Positions 1-10,234 of a stretch of DNA of 34,500 bases are shown one piece after another. Both the position numbers and the translations under genes were made by a program. The DNA comes from Symbiodinium natans (lineage: Eukaryota > Sar > Dinophyceae > Suessiales > Symbiodiniaceae). The stretch is from assembly GCA_905221605.1 (NCBI GenBank), contig CAJNDS010001757.1, forward strand, positions 403,001 through 437,500, given 5' to 3'. How positions within the stretch are numbered: position 1 is the first letter of the stretch; the number at the start of each line of letters is the position of its first letter. The notes beneath the pieces were generated by a model, which made no database searches, was not told the origin of the DNA, and saw only the letters and a program-made list of their open reading frames with translations.

Positions 1-466
1 CTAGGCAATTTGGCTCCAACATCTGAAGATAGTGACACATACTCTGCGTGGCGTCCGCGTGAGCTAGCCTGTCCTAGAGTTTAGGAGTTCGGCTCCTTTC
101 ATCGCTTGTCTTACCACAGGTCTCTTTCGGTGGCCCGTACTCAGCAGCCAGCACATGTACCATCCTCAGACGCCAGAGCCGCCTTGCCCCAGCAAGTGCC
201 CATACAAACCACTCACCAGATAGTGAGAGCCAACATCTTCAAACAACCTCCAGCGGCCGTGCCGCGAGGACCTAAACATCTGCAAGGTTCCGCCTTGTCT
301 GTGTGCACGGACAGACCCCAGCCCTTGCAGGAGACGTGGATGTAAACAAAAGCAGGCCTGCCATGTCCAGCAGGCTGATTACCATTGGTTGCCTTCAGAT
401 GGGAAAAGCGCGAAGATCGGGTAACCTCCATCTGAATCCTTTCCGGCCAATACCAACCCTTACAAA

Positions 467-490
467 CCCTCAGCACGGAGCGAGGCCGAA
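467..490. repeat. Dispersed hairpin motif, GC/GC type
   Basis: Representative hairpin: CCTC (468-471) pairs with GAGG (482-485), a single A bulges, and GC (473-474) pairs with GC (480-481) around a 5-nt loop. It is followed by CCGAA. It recurs at the matching place in every module I. Confidence 0.7.
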
Positions 491-935
491 GGAGGCTTCT
501 TGGACTATTGGTTTTCCGGGGAGCAGCCACCAACAGCTGCTCTTCAACTTGCACTGCGCCGCACCACAGTCCTACTGCAAGTTCTTTGGCAACGGTTTCT
601 CAGTAGCACCAGTCAATGAGCTTTACGACACTGATGCCTCTGGTTATTTGTGTCCAGGCAGATCCACCAGGGTTGGGCCAAATCTTTTCTACCTGATTCT
701 ACCTGCGAAGAAAATCCTGTTGTGCTCAGCTTGCAGATCCCCGAAAACCTGCAAGCTTGGGCTCGAGCACACCGCAATTGTTCGGGACACTCCTGTCGCC
801 ACTGCAAGGATGCCTCTTGCAGTGCGACGTTGGCCTGCACTGTCTGCAGCGTGCCTGGCCGTTTCCCCCGTGTTTCGGTCTCACCTTCGTTTTCCACACA
901 AGTGAGCGAGGAACCCAAACTCACCTTCAGCACAG

Positions 936-954
936 CCCTCAATCCAAATGAGGG
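936..954. repeat. Dispersed hairpin motif, AT/AT type
   Basis: CCCTCAATCCAAATGAGGG. CCCTC pairs with GAGGG, the A bulges, and the inner pair is AT with AT around a CCAA loop. It is a variant of the GC/GC and AC/GT hairpins with both sides of the inner stem changed. Confidence 0.65.
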
Positions 955-1080
955 TCGGTGGGTTTTGCACACCCAGAGACAGCAGGAATCTCTGGTGAGC
1001 AACAGGCTTGCGTCACCCCTCAAGCAATGCGAGGCTGCAACTCTCACTGTGACCCAGAGCAGACTGTAGGCCACAAGGTT

Positions 1081-1131
1081 CCCTCAGCAACGCGAGGACG
1101 AAAAGCTTCCCTCTAGCGAAGCGAGGCCGAA
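1081..1131. repeat. Two adjacent hairpin motifs
   Basis: Two motifs side by side: CCTCAGCAACGCGAGG (core 1082-1097) and CCTCTAGCGAAGCGAGG (core 1110-1126). Both keep the CCTC/GAGG outer stem and a GC/GC inner stem while the loop differs. Confidence 0.65.
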
Positions 1132-1347
1132 AACTGTGCACTCACGCCCTTCGTCGTCGGCAGCAGTTGGCGGGCCGCCGCTCTATGACAGCTTAGCCGG
1201 TCAGCCGGCCTACGAGCAAACACAGTTTTGCCAGGGCCTCAAAACGGAACCTACCCTTAGTTACAAGCCCCAGGGCCAGCCACAACGGCACTAAAGACGC
1301 TCTCTACCTGAGCACCCCACCGGGGTTGAGCCGAAACCTTGAGCCAG

Positions 1348-2129
1348 GTGAATTTTTCGTCTGCACGCTGCGAGGCGTAGCCACCCGAAGGGGCCGTTGG
1401 TCAAGGTGAAACTAAACTAAAAATTACCTCGCTTGAGGTGTTGCGTTCTCAGCTAGGCCCTCTCTCAGCTGCAACCCTCAGCACTCGCGAGGCCGAACTT
1501 TGCCCTCCGCATGCATTGCTGTTGAGGCACTTGTTGTGGCATCAGCCTCCGTAAGTTTGGCAATCCCCACTCAGCACTGGATGTTCTGTTCGAGGCATAT
1601 TTCCTCAGCGCATGCGAGGCCGCAAAGTGAAACACGTGAGGTATGAAAAACTGCTACTCCAGGTTCGTCCGCAGCTCCGGCTTTCTCGCACTTACTAACC
1701 GTGCCTTGCAGCCTCCCCCAAAGTAGCGTCACCCTGGCTTTCTCGCTCTTACTCACCAGTTGACCAATAATGCATCTCACGCGGTTGCTTCATGGTAAAA
1801 CTGCAGCTCGAGGTCCCGGCGTTCTCGCTCTTACTAACCCGGACCGACACTGCAGAGAAGCATTGACTGTTGTTCCCTCAGCGGAGGCGAGGCCGAACAA
1901 CCATTCCGCTGCATCAGCGCAGCCAGGCCCTCAGCTCCTCACTGAGCCAGGGCTCTCTTTAGACAGAGTTCCCTTGCTGGCAAGCCCTCTATCTCTATGT
2001 GACCCCCGCGGTGCCACGTATAAGCAGCTGCACCGCGTGTCTTAGGACCACAGTTTTCATTCGGATTTGTTGTTGTAGGCCTTCCAGTGCTTGAGGCCGA
2101 ATCCAAACACCACATCTCACGTCACAAGG
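1348..2129. repeat. Module II, copy 1 (array unit A)
   Basis: A 0.78-kb module that follows module I directly and completes the 2.13-kb unit A. It begins GTGAATTTTTCGTCTGCACG, a start it shares with module B, and then diverges from B. It contains three spaced copies of a TTCTCGC(A/T)CTTACT motif (near 1682, 1738 and 1822) and hairpins at 1475-1497 and 1875-1897. A TATA-like GTATAAG lies near 2018. No protein gene is supported. Confidence 0.85.
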
Positions 2130-3392
2130 CTGGCAATTTGGCTCCAACATCTGAAGATAGTAACACATACTCTGCGTGGCGTCCGCGTGAGCTAGCCTGT
2201 CCTTTCTTTAGGAGTTCGGCTCCTTTCATCGCTTGTCTTACCACAGGTCTCTTTCGGTGGCCCGTACTCAGCAGCCAGCACATGTACCATCCTCAGACGC
2301 CAGAGCCGCCTTGCCCCAGCAAGTGCCCATACAAACCACTCACCAGATAGTGAGAGCCAACATCTTCAAACAACCTCCAGCGGCCGTGCCGCGAGGACCT
2401 AAACATCTGCAAGGTTCCGCCTTGTCTGTGTGCACGGACAGACCCCAGCCCTTGCAGGAGACGTGGATGTAAACAAAAGCAGGCCTGCCATGTCCAGCAG
2501 GCTGATTACCATTGGTTGCCTTCAGATGGGAAAAGCGCGAAGATCGGGTAACCTCCATCTGAATCCTTTCCGGCCAATACCAACCCTTACAAACCCTCAG
2601 CACGGAGCGAGGCCGAAGGAGGCTTCTTGGACTATTGGTTTTCCGGGGAGCAGCCACCACCAGCTGCTCTTCAACTTGCACTGCGCCGCACCACAGTCCT
2701 ACTGCAAGTTCCTTGGCAACGGTTTCTCAGTAGCACCAGTCAATGAGCTTTACGACACTGATGCCTCTGGTTATTTATGTCCAGGCAGATCCACCAGGGT
2801 TGGGCCAAATCTTTTCTACCTGATTCTACCTGCGAAGAAAATCCTGTTGTGCTCAGCTTGCAGATCCCCGAAAACCTGCAAGCTTGGGCTCGAGCACACC
2901 GCAATTGTTCGGGACACTCCTGTCGCCACTGCAAGGATGCCTCTTGCAGTGCGACGTTGGCCTGCACTGTCTGCAGCGTGCCTGGCCGTTTCCCCCCGTG
3001 TTTCGGTCTCACCTTCGGTTTCCACACAAGTGAGCGAGGAACCCAAACTCACCTTCAGCACAGCCCTCAATCCAAATGAGGGTCGGTGGGTTTTGCTCAC
3101 CCAGAGACAGCAGTAATCTCTGGTGAGCAACAGGCTTGCGTCACCCCTCAAGCAATGCGAGGCTGCAACTCTCACTGTGACCCAGAGCAGACTGTAGGCC
3201 ACAAGGTTCCCTCAGCAACGCGAGGACGAAAAGCTTCCCTCTAGCGAAGCGAGGCCGAAAACTGTGCACTCACGCTCTTCGTCGACGGCAGCAGTTGGCG
3301 AGCCGCCGCTCTATGACAGCTTAGCCGGTCAGCCGGCCTACGAGCAAACACAGTTTTGCCAGGCCTCAAAACGGAACCTACCCTTAGTCCAG
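2130..3392. repeat. Module I, copy 2 (82-bp deletion near its end)
   Basis: Near-identical copy of module I starting 2129 bp after copy 1. It lacks about 82 bp before its end: CCCTTAGT is joined straight to CCAG. The CTTGAGCCAG tail and the CCCCACCGGGG hairpin are therefore missing, but the following module still starts exactly after CCAG. Confidence 0.85.
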
Positions 3393-4174
3393 GTGAATTT
3401 TCCGTCTGCACGCTGCGAGGCGTAGCCACCCGAAGGGGCCGTTGGTCAAGGTGAAACTAAACTAAAAATTACCTCGCTTGAGGTGTTGCGTTCTCAGCTA
3501 GGCCCTCTCTCAGCTGCAACCCTCAGCACTCGCGAGGCCGAACTTTGCCTTCCGCATGCATTGCTGTTGAGGCACTTGTTGTGGCATCAGCCTCCGTAAG
3601 TTTGGCAATCCCCACTCAGCACTGGATGTTCTGTTCGAGGCATATTTCCTCAGCGCATGCGAGGCCGCAAAGTGAAACACGTGAGGTATGAAAAACTGCT
3701 ACTCCAGGTTCGTCCGCAGCTCCGGCTTTCTCGCACTTACTAACCGTGCCTTGCAGCCTCCCCCAAAGTAGCGTCACCCTGGCTTTCTCGCTCTTACTCA
3801 CCAGTTGACCAATAATGCATCTCACGCGGTTGCTTCATGGTAAAACTGCAGCTCGAGGTCCCGGCGTTCTCGCTCTTACTAACCCGGACCGACACTGCAG
3901 AGAAGCATTGACTGTTGTTCCCTCAGCGGAGGCGAGGCCGAACAACCATTCCGCTGCATCAGCGCAGCCAGGCCCTCAGCTCCTCACTGAGCCAGGGCTC
4001 TCTTTAGACAGAGTTCCCTTGCTGGCAAGCCCTCTATCTCTATGTGACCCCCGCGGTGCCACGTATAAGCAGCTGCACCGCGTGTCTTAGGACCACAGTT
4101 TTCATTCGGATTTGTTGTTGTAGGCCTTCCAGTGCTTGAGGCCGAATCCAAACACCACATCTCACGTCACAAGG
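3393..4174. repeat. Module II, copy 2
   Basis: Second copy of module II, collinear with 1348-2129 and differing by a handful of substitutions. It leads into another module I start at 4175. Confidence 0.85.
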
Positions 4175-4323
4175 CTGGCAATTTGGCTCCAACATCTGAA
4201 GATAGTAACACATACTCTGCGTGGCGTCCGCGTGAGCTAGCCTGTCCTTTCTTTAGGAGTTCGGCTCCTTTCATCGCTTGTCTTACCACAGGTCTCTTTC
4301 GGTGGCCCGTACTCAGCAGCCAG
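4175..4323. repeat. Module I, truncated copy 3
   Basis: Only the first 149 bp of module I are present. The copy stops at CAGCAGCCAG and is joined to the GTGAATTTTC start of module B. The joint falls after a CCAG tetramer, as at the normal module ends, although here the CCAG belongs to the interior of module I. Confidence 0.8.
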
Positions 4324-4470
4324 GTGAATTTTCACGTCTGCACGCTGCGAGGCGTAGCCACCCGAAGGGGCTGTGGGTTCAAGTGAAACAAAAGCTTACT
4401 AAAACTGTGGGGTGAAACTGCCGGTAAGTTCCCCCTCTCATTCCTTGTCCTCGGTTTTGACGTACCGCTA

Positions 4471-4494
4471 CCCTCAACCGAAGTGAGGCCGGAA
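4471..4494. repeat. Dispersed hairpin motif, AC/GT type
   Basis: Core CCTCAACCGAAGTGAGG: outer CCTC/GAGG, bulged A, inner AC paired with GT, loop CGAA. The same form occurs at 4711-4733 and 5324-5340 and in the other B copies. Confidence 0.65.
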
Positions 4495-4584
4495 TGTCGT
4501 TTTGACCAAGTCGTTGCCATTGGCTTGAAGACTTTGGCCAAGGCAAATTGCCTGTATGCTTGCACATTCTCTGTGTTGTCTATT

Positions 4585-4910
4585 CGGGAGGTGATCCATG
4601 CCCTCGTTCGTGGAGGCCGCTATCCCTCAACCGAATGGAGGTCAATTCCTGTAGACCCAGATGCTCGTTCTACGAGTCTCATTGCATGTCCTGAGTGCTT
4701 CCATCCACACCCCTCAACCGTAGTGAGGCCGGACATGTCTTCAAACCAGGTCATGGCCCGAGGCTTCATGGACTCTGGTTACGGTGGCTGCCTCTTGCAT
4801 GCACAGGGCATACTTCCTGTGGCTTTTGCCGGGAGGTGATCCATGCCCTCCGATTCTCAGAGGCCGCTATCCCTCTACCAGCGGGGTGGTCAATCCCCAT
4901 AGACCGTTCC
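4585..4910. repeat. Internal duplication in module B
   Basis: CGGGAGGTGATCCATGCCCTC occurs at 4585 and again at 4830, each time followed by GAGGCCGCTATCCCTC, then by GTCAAT and later by ATAGACC or GTAGACC. This is a 245-bp-offset duplication with strong divergence between the halves. Weaker third and fourth matches lie at 4969 (GGATCCATGCCCTCGATTC) and 5200 (GAGGCCGCTATCC). Confidence 0.6.
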
Positions 4911-5242
4911 ATATTGATTGAAGCCCAATTCTGCACTTTCTCGTCATCTCACCTTGACGGATCCATGCCCTCGATTCACACATCTCCAACACGAGCCAAG
5001 CAGGAGGAACAGGTGAAGTACCTGCCCAAACATACCCCTTTTTAGGCTGGAGGACGCTAAGCGACCGAAATCGCCGCTACGCACCGGTGACCCCACGCCA
5101 CACACCTTCAACAGGTGGCCGGTACAGGCGCCTGACAGGGGGCCGGGCAAGGTGCCGACTACCAGGTCAAACCCACCCTGCCTGTGAGGATATTATGTAC
5201 GAGGCCGCTATCCATTGTGAGACTTGACATTCTCCAATCCAG

Positions 5243-5253
5243 CCGTAGCCATT
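5243..5253 (+). other. 11-nt match to the 5' part of DinoSL in module B
   Basis: CCGTAGCCATT equals nucleotides 1-11 of the dinoflagellate spliced leader core, but the next bases (GTTCCAAAG) diverge. It recurs in B copies 3 and 4. A chance match is quite possible. Confidence 0.25.
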
Positions 5254-5679
5254 GTTCCAAAGACAGTCGGCTGGCTCTCTTGTTTGCCACCAAAACTCCA
5301 TACTCTCACTTGGGAGTCGATTACCCTCAACCGAAGTGAGGCCCACTCTGCGACCACGGGTTAGCTGCATGCTTGGTCCTTGTGGGCATTTCTGAAAGCA
5401 GTGACAACGAATCCTCCACGGAGTACGTCCCGGCTAATCCAGGGTTCTCAGCAGCTCCGGTGTTCTCGCACTTACTAACCGTGCCTTGCTGTTCTCCCCA
5501 GAATCGCCCTGGCTTTCTCGCACTTACTTACCAGTCGACGTATTCCTCACCACAAAGTTCACTGCCATTGGGACTCGAGGCTTCTCCAGTGCAATGCTGG
5601 TACCTGCCCTTTGCTGGCCTCCATGCCTGGCCAGTGTCCCTCATCCATATTCTGGAGTTTGCTCTTTATAGCTCACATT

Positions 5680-5704
5680 CCCTCAGACCAAAGTCGAGGC
5701 CGAA
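5680..5704. repeat. Dispersed hairpin motif, GAC/GTC type
   Basis: Core CCTCAGACCAAAGTCGAGG (5681-5699). The inner stem is extended to three pairs, GAC (5686-5688) with GTC (5693-5695), around a CAAA loop, followed by CCGAA. It is conserved in the B copies at about 12930 and 16505. Confidence 0.7.
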
Positions 5705-5915
5705 TGTTGCATTGTTTGATTGAGCACTGCTGGGCTGCGGTTGTACCTATCAATTGCTCCGACACACCGGCACCGCGGAGTCTATGCTTCAAGCTGCTTT
5801 ACCGCTTTGCGCCCAGTAGCATCAGCCGTCCAAGCTGCATGCAGTGCTTCCAGAGTCTCCCAGACTCAATTCCGGCAGACCAATAAGTGCCCGGCCTGCC
5901 CATTCCATCATTCTT

Positions 5916-6072
5916 CCCTCAGCTGATGCGAGGCCGGAACATCATGCACCTTCTTCATCAGCGAGGCGTTTTCGCAACCCTTCTGTTGTTCCCTCAGCCT
6001 TGGCGAGGCCGAACCATCCATTCCCTCAGCCGAGGCGAGGCCGAACCTTTACTCCAGCATAGCGAGGCCGAA
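5916..6072. repeat. Hairpin cluster, B copy 1
   Basis: Five hairpin motifs or remnants in 157 bp. The intact ones start at 5916, 5991 and 6023 (inner stems GC/GC, GCC/GGC and GCC/GGC); half-motifs lie near 5957 and 6055. The same cluster recurs at 16740-16896. Confidence 0.65.
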
Positions 6073-6279
6073 ACTGCCCTTGCATAGCCTCACATGGCAT
6101 CTCCGCTGGTTTCACGGGTTCTGAAAGCATTGTGCTGCGAGGGTATGTTGATCACCCTCATTCCGGCAAGCTAAGCCTGCATTCGGGTTTGCCCTCACAT
6201 GGCCCTTAATGGCGAGGCTGTGCTCGCAATACAATCCACTTCCACTTGCCTGGTTACTGGCCGGCGACGTTTCATCACC

Positions 6280-6750
6280 TCAAAGGAGCATCCATTCCTC
6301 ATCATCTTCCGACAAGGCCAGCATCCTTCTCGACACATCAGGGCCATACACCATAATCACCAGCCTACCCAGGTACCTGATTTCACGTCCGCTGCCATCA
6401 ATCATCAGGGATGGGTTTGTGGGATCGACATAGAAATCGATGTTCCAAAGCCTCGCATCCTCACAGCATCGGAAATCCCGGAGCTGCAGGTGGAGGTTAG
6501 CTGCATTCAGGCTTCTTTGGACATTCCAATTCCCACAGCTGCCCCAGGCTATGTTGCCTCTCCTGGTGCGACGGACAAAGTGGATACGATATGACTGCGA
6601 CAGTTCCAGGAAAAGCCCTTCACGACGCCCCTGGTGTGACCATGCAAATACACAGCACGCAATTGCCGGCATGGTCCGTCGCTCTCCGTCTGCCTTGCAG
6701 CAAGTCTCTTTGGCGTGTGGCACACTGTCCAGGGCACTGTGGACGGCCAC
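6280..6750 (-). other. Open frame in module B, possible captured coding fragment
   Basis: A 156-codon minus-strand frame, first codon GTG, with no ATG near the start. Its last 70 residues (WNIDFYVDPTNP, DGSGREIRYLGRLVIMVYG) look more protein-like than other array frames. The copy at 17100-17570 stays open with few differences, two of them amino-acid changes and at least one silent in this frame. The plus strand is also open here, for 131 codons from 6199. I recognise no family. It may be a fragment of a captured exon or simply chance. Confidence 0.25.
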
Positions 6751-6888
6751 TCTGGTCGCCGATAGCCCACGAGCGGAAATCTGCGGTTGAGACGGGGCCC
6801 TGTTCCAACAAAGGAAGTTAAGGCCTCGGAACCCTCTTCGCTCGCACAGGTCTGCTATCTTCTTGCACCTCAGTTCCAGGAGGTGTTT

Positions 6889-7024
6889 CCCTCAACCGTG
6901 GTGAGGCCGAACTATGTTGTCCCTCCGAGCGAGGCCGAAGACTTTCCACAATCCTCAGCTTAGGCGAGGCCGACAACACCCTCAGCAGCGAGGTCGAAAG
7001 TTCCCTCAGCACTCGGCGAGGCCG
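6889..7024. repeat. Second hairpin cluster, B copy 1
   Basis: Five motifs in 136 bp, starting at 6889 (ACC/GGT inner stem), 6921, 6953, 6979 and 7003. Spacing is irregular and loops differ. The same cluster recurs at 17709-17844. Confidence 0.65.
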
Positions 7025-7178
7025 TACACAGGCAGCTATGTGGCTGGCAGAACTACCGAGCAAACACAGTGGTTTCGGTTTGAGTCCTGTTGGAGCCCAC
7101 CCTTAGGTACAGCCTCCAGGCCACCGAACAGCTCACTACCTGCGCACCCCACCGGGGTTGAGCCGAGACTTGAGCCAG

Positions 7179-7625
7179 GTGAATTTTCTTCTGCACGCTG
7201 CGAGGCGTAGCCACCCGAAGGGGCTGTGGGTTCAAGTGAAACAAAACTTACTAAAACTGTGGGGTGAAACTGCCGGTAAGTTCCCCCTCTCATTCCTTGT
7301 CCTCGGTTTTGACGTACCGCTACCCTCAACCGAAGTGAGGCCGGAATGTCCTTTTGACCAAGTCGTTGCCATTGGCTTAAAGACTTTGGCCAAGGCAAGT
7401 TGCCTGTACGCTTGCTCATTCTCTGTGTTGTCTATCGGGAGGTGATCCATGCCCTCGTTCGTGGAGGCCGCTATCCCTCAACCGAATGGAGGTCATTCCT
7501 GTAGACCCAGATGCTCGTTCTACGAGTCTCGTTGCATGTCCTGAGTGCTTCCATCCACACCCCTCAACCGAAGTGAGGCCGGACATGTCTTCAAACCAGG
7601 TCATGCAGTGCTTCCAGAGTCTCCA
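7179..7625. repeat. Module B, deleted and truncated copy 2
   Basis: B-type sequence up to GGTCATG (about 7606), then a jump of roughly 1.1 kb within B to GCAGTGCTTCCAGAGTCTCC, then a second jump at about 7625 into module II. The first joint sits on a shared CATG, consistent with end joining or slipped recombination. Confidence 0.8.
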
Positions 7626-8103
7626 ATTACCTCGCTTGAGGTGTTGCGTTTTCAGCTAGGCCCTCTCTCAGCTGCAACCCTCAGCACTCGCGAGGCCGAA
7701 CTTTGCCCTCCGCATGCATTGCTGTTGAGGCACTTGTTGTGGCATCAGCCTCCATAAGTATGGCAATCCCCACTCAGCACTGGATGTTCTGTTCGAGGCA
7801 TATTCCCTCAACGCATGCGAGGCCGCAAAGTGAAACATTACTGTTGTTCCCTCAGCGGAGGCGAGGCCGAACAACCATTCCGCTGCATCAGCGCAGCCAG
7901 GCCCTCAGCTCCTCACTGAGCCAGGGCTATCTCTAGACAGAGTTCCCTTGCTGGCAAGCCCTCTATCTCTATGTGACCCCCGCGGTGCCACGTATAAGCA
8001 GCTGCTCCGCGTGTCTTAGGACCACAGTTTTCATTCGGATTTGTTGTTGTAGGCCTTCCAGTGCTTGAGGCCGAATCCAAACACCACATCTCACGTCACA
8101 CGG
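7626..8103. repeat. Module II, truncated and deleted copy 3
   Basis: Begins inside module II at AATTACCTCGCTTGAGGTG. It lacks a further internal block between GTGAAACA (about 7837) and TTACTGTTGTTCCC. It ends normally at the module I start at 8104. Confidence 0.8.
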
Positions 8104-9453
8104 CTAGGCAATTTGGCTCCAACATCTGAAGATAGTGACACATACTCTGCGTGGCGTCCGCGTGAGCTAGCCTGTCCTATTGTTTAGGAGTTCGGCTCCT
8201 TTCATCGCTTGTCTTACCACAGGTCTCTTTCGGTGGCCCGTACTCAGCAGCCAGCACATGTACCATCCTCAGACGCCAGAGCCGCCTTGCCCCAGCAAGT
8301 GCCCATACAAACCACTCACCAGACAGTGAGAGCCAACATCTTCAAACAACCTCCAGCGGCCGTGCCGCGAGGACCTAAACATCTGCAAGGTTCCGCCTTG
8401 TCTGTGTGCACGGACAGACCCCAGCCCTTGCAGGAGACGTGGATGTAAACAAAAGCAGGCCTGCCATGTCCAGCAGGCTGATTACCATTGGTTGCCTTCA
8501 GATGGGAAAAGCGCGAAGATCGGGTAACCTCCATCTGAATCCTTTCCGGCCAATACCAACCCTTACAAACCCTCAGCACGGAGCGAGGCCGAAGGAGGCT
8601 TCTTGGACTATTGGTTTTCCGGGGAGCAGCCACCAACAGCTGCTCTTCAACTTGCACTGCGCCGCACCACAGTCCTACTGCAAGTTCTTTGGCAACGGTT
8701 TCTCAGTAGCACCAGTCAATGAGCTTTACGACACTGATGCCTCTGGTTATTTGTGTCCAGGCAGATCCACCAGGGTTGGGCCAAATCTTTTCTACCTGAT
8801 TCTACCTGCGAAGAAAATCCTGTTGTGCTCAGCTTGCAGATCCCCGAAAACCTGCAAGCTTGGGCTCGAGCACACCGCAATTGTTCGGGACACTCCTGTC
8901 GCCACTGCAAGGATGCCGCTTGCAGTGCGACGTTGGCCTGCACTGTCTGCAGCGTGCCTGGCCGTTTCCCCCGTGTTTCGGTCTCACCTTCGTATTCCAC
9001 ACAAGTGAGCGAGGAACCCAAACTCACCTTCAGCACAGCCCTCAATCCAAATGAGGGTCGGTGGGTTTTGCTCACCCAGAGACAGCAGGAATCTCTGGTG
9101 AGCAACAGGCTAGCGTCACCCCTCAAGCAAAGCGAGGCTGCAACTCTCACTGTGACCCAGAGCAGACTGTAGGTCACAAGGTTCCCTCAGCAACGCGAGG
9201 ACGAAAAGCTTCCCTCTAGCGAAGCGAGGCCGAAAACTGTGCACTCACGCCCTTCGTCGACGGCAGCAGTTGGCGGGCCGCCGCTCTATGACAGCTTAGC
9301 CGGTCAGCCGGCCTACGAGCAAACACAGTTTTGCCAGGGCCTCAAAACGGAACCTACCCTTAGTTACAAGCCCCAGGGCCAGCCACAACGGCACTAATGA
9401 CGCTCACTACCTGAGCACCCCACCGGGGTTGAGCCGAAACCTTGAGCCACCAG
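8104..9453. repeat. Module I, copy 4
   Basis: Full-length module I, nearly identical to 1-1347. It ends CTTGAGCCACCAG, with three extra bases before the GTGAATTTTC of the next module. Confidence 0.85.
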
Positions 9454-10234
9454 GTGAATTTTCGTCTGCACGCTGCGAGGCGTAGCCACCCGAAGGGGCC
9501 GTTGGTCAAGGTGAAACTAAACTAAAAATTACCTCGCTTGAGGTGTTGCGTTCTCAGCTAGGCCCTCTCTCAGCTGCAACCCTCAGCACTCGCGAGGCCG
9601 AACTTTGCCTTCCGCATGCATTGCTGTTGAGGCACTTGTTGTGGCATCAGCCTCCGTAAGTTTGGCAATCCCCACTCAGCACTGGATGTTCTGTTCGAGG
9701 CATATTTCCTCAGCGCATGCGAGGCCGCAAAGTGAAACACGTGAGGTATGAAAAACTGCTACTCCAGGTTCGTCCGCAGCTCCGGCTTTCTCGCACTTAC
9801 TAACCGTGCCTTGCAGCCTCCCCCAAAGTAGCGTCACCCTGGCTTTCTCGCTCTTACTCACCAGTTGACCAATAATGCATCTCACGCGGTTGCTTCATGG
9901 TAAAACTGCAGCTCGAGGTCCCGGCGTTCTCGCTCTTACTAACCCGGACCGACACTGCAGAGAAGCATTGACTGTTGTTCCCTCAGCGGAGGCGAGGCCG
10001 AACAACCATTCCGCTGCATCAGCGCAGCCAGGCCCTCAGCTCCTCACTGAGCCAGGGCTCTCTTTAGACAGAGTTCCCCTGCTGGCAAGCCCTCTATCTC
10101 TTTGTGACCCCCGCGGTGCCACGTATAAGCAGCTGCACCGCGTGTCTTAGGACCACAGTTTTCATTCGGATTTGTTGTTGTAGGCCTTCCAGTGCTTGAG
10201 GCCGAATCCAAACACCACATCTCACGTCACAAGG
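9454..10234. repeat. Module II, copy 4
   Basis: Full-length module II. Together with 8104-9453 it makes a complete 2131-bp A unit, followed immediately by another module I start. Confidence 0.85.

Larger units (their letters stand above)
1..1347. repeat. Module I, copy 1 (array unit A)
   Basis: First copy of the roughly 1.35-kb module I, recurring with near identity from 2130, 8104, 10235 and 13805. It opens with GGCAATTTGGCTCCAAC and closes with a GC hairpin (CCCCACCGGGG, 1315-1325) followed by CTTGAGCCAG (1338-1347). It holds several GAGGCCGAA hairpins, for example at 467-490, 936-954, 1081-1102 and 1109-1131. Open frames of up to about 200 codons cross it on both strands. The long one at 303 starts on GTG, and its end changes between copies with the length of a C run near 870, so I do not call a gene. 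The left edge is cut by the window. Confidence 0.85.
4324..7178. repeat. Module B, complete copy 1 (2855 bp)
   Basis: Complete module B, bounded on both sides by CCAG|GTGAATTTTC and followed by a second, truncated B start at 7179. Its end (GAGCAAACACAGT through ACCCCACCGGGGTTGAGCC to CTTGAGCCAG) aligns with the end of module I. Its middle near 5448-5540 aligns with the TTCTCGC-CTTACT region of module II. I, II and B therefore appear to be diverged relatives. About 17 GAGG-type hairpins are present, two groups of them tightly clustered. Confidence 0.85.

Noticed and set aside
2010-2030. TATA-like promoter (CACGTATAAGCAGC) in module II
   Set aside because: Dinoflagellates generally lack a conventional TATA box, and no transcript or gene follows it.
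2430-3116. Open frame of 200-255 codons in each module I
   Set aside because: It begins on GTG. Its length changes between copies with a C-run length difference, other frames and the opposite strand are equally open, and no motif is recognisable. Its preservation reflects near-identical repeat DNA.
4360-4390. tRNA or SINE-like B box (GTGGGTTCAAGTGAAAC)
   Set aside because: No matching A box at the right distance and no cloverleaf. In module II copies the same site reads GTTGGTCAAGGTGAAAC, which loses the box.
5916-7024. CRISPR-like array of short repeats
   Set aside because: Spacing is irregular, the repeats vary in stem and loop, no cas genes are present, and the context is eukaryotic.
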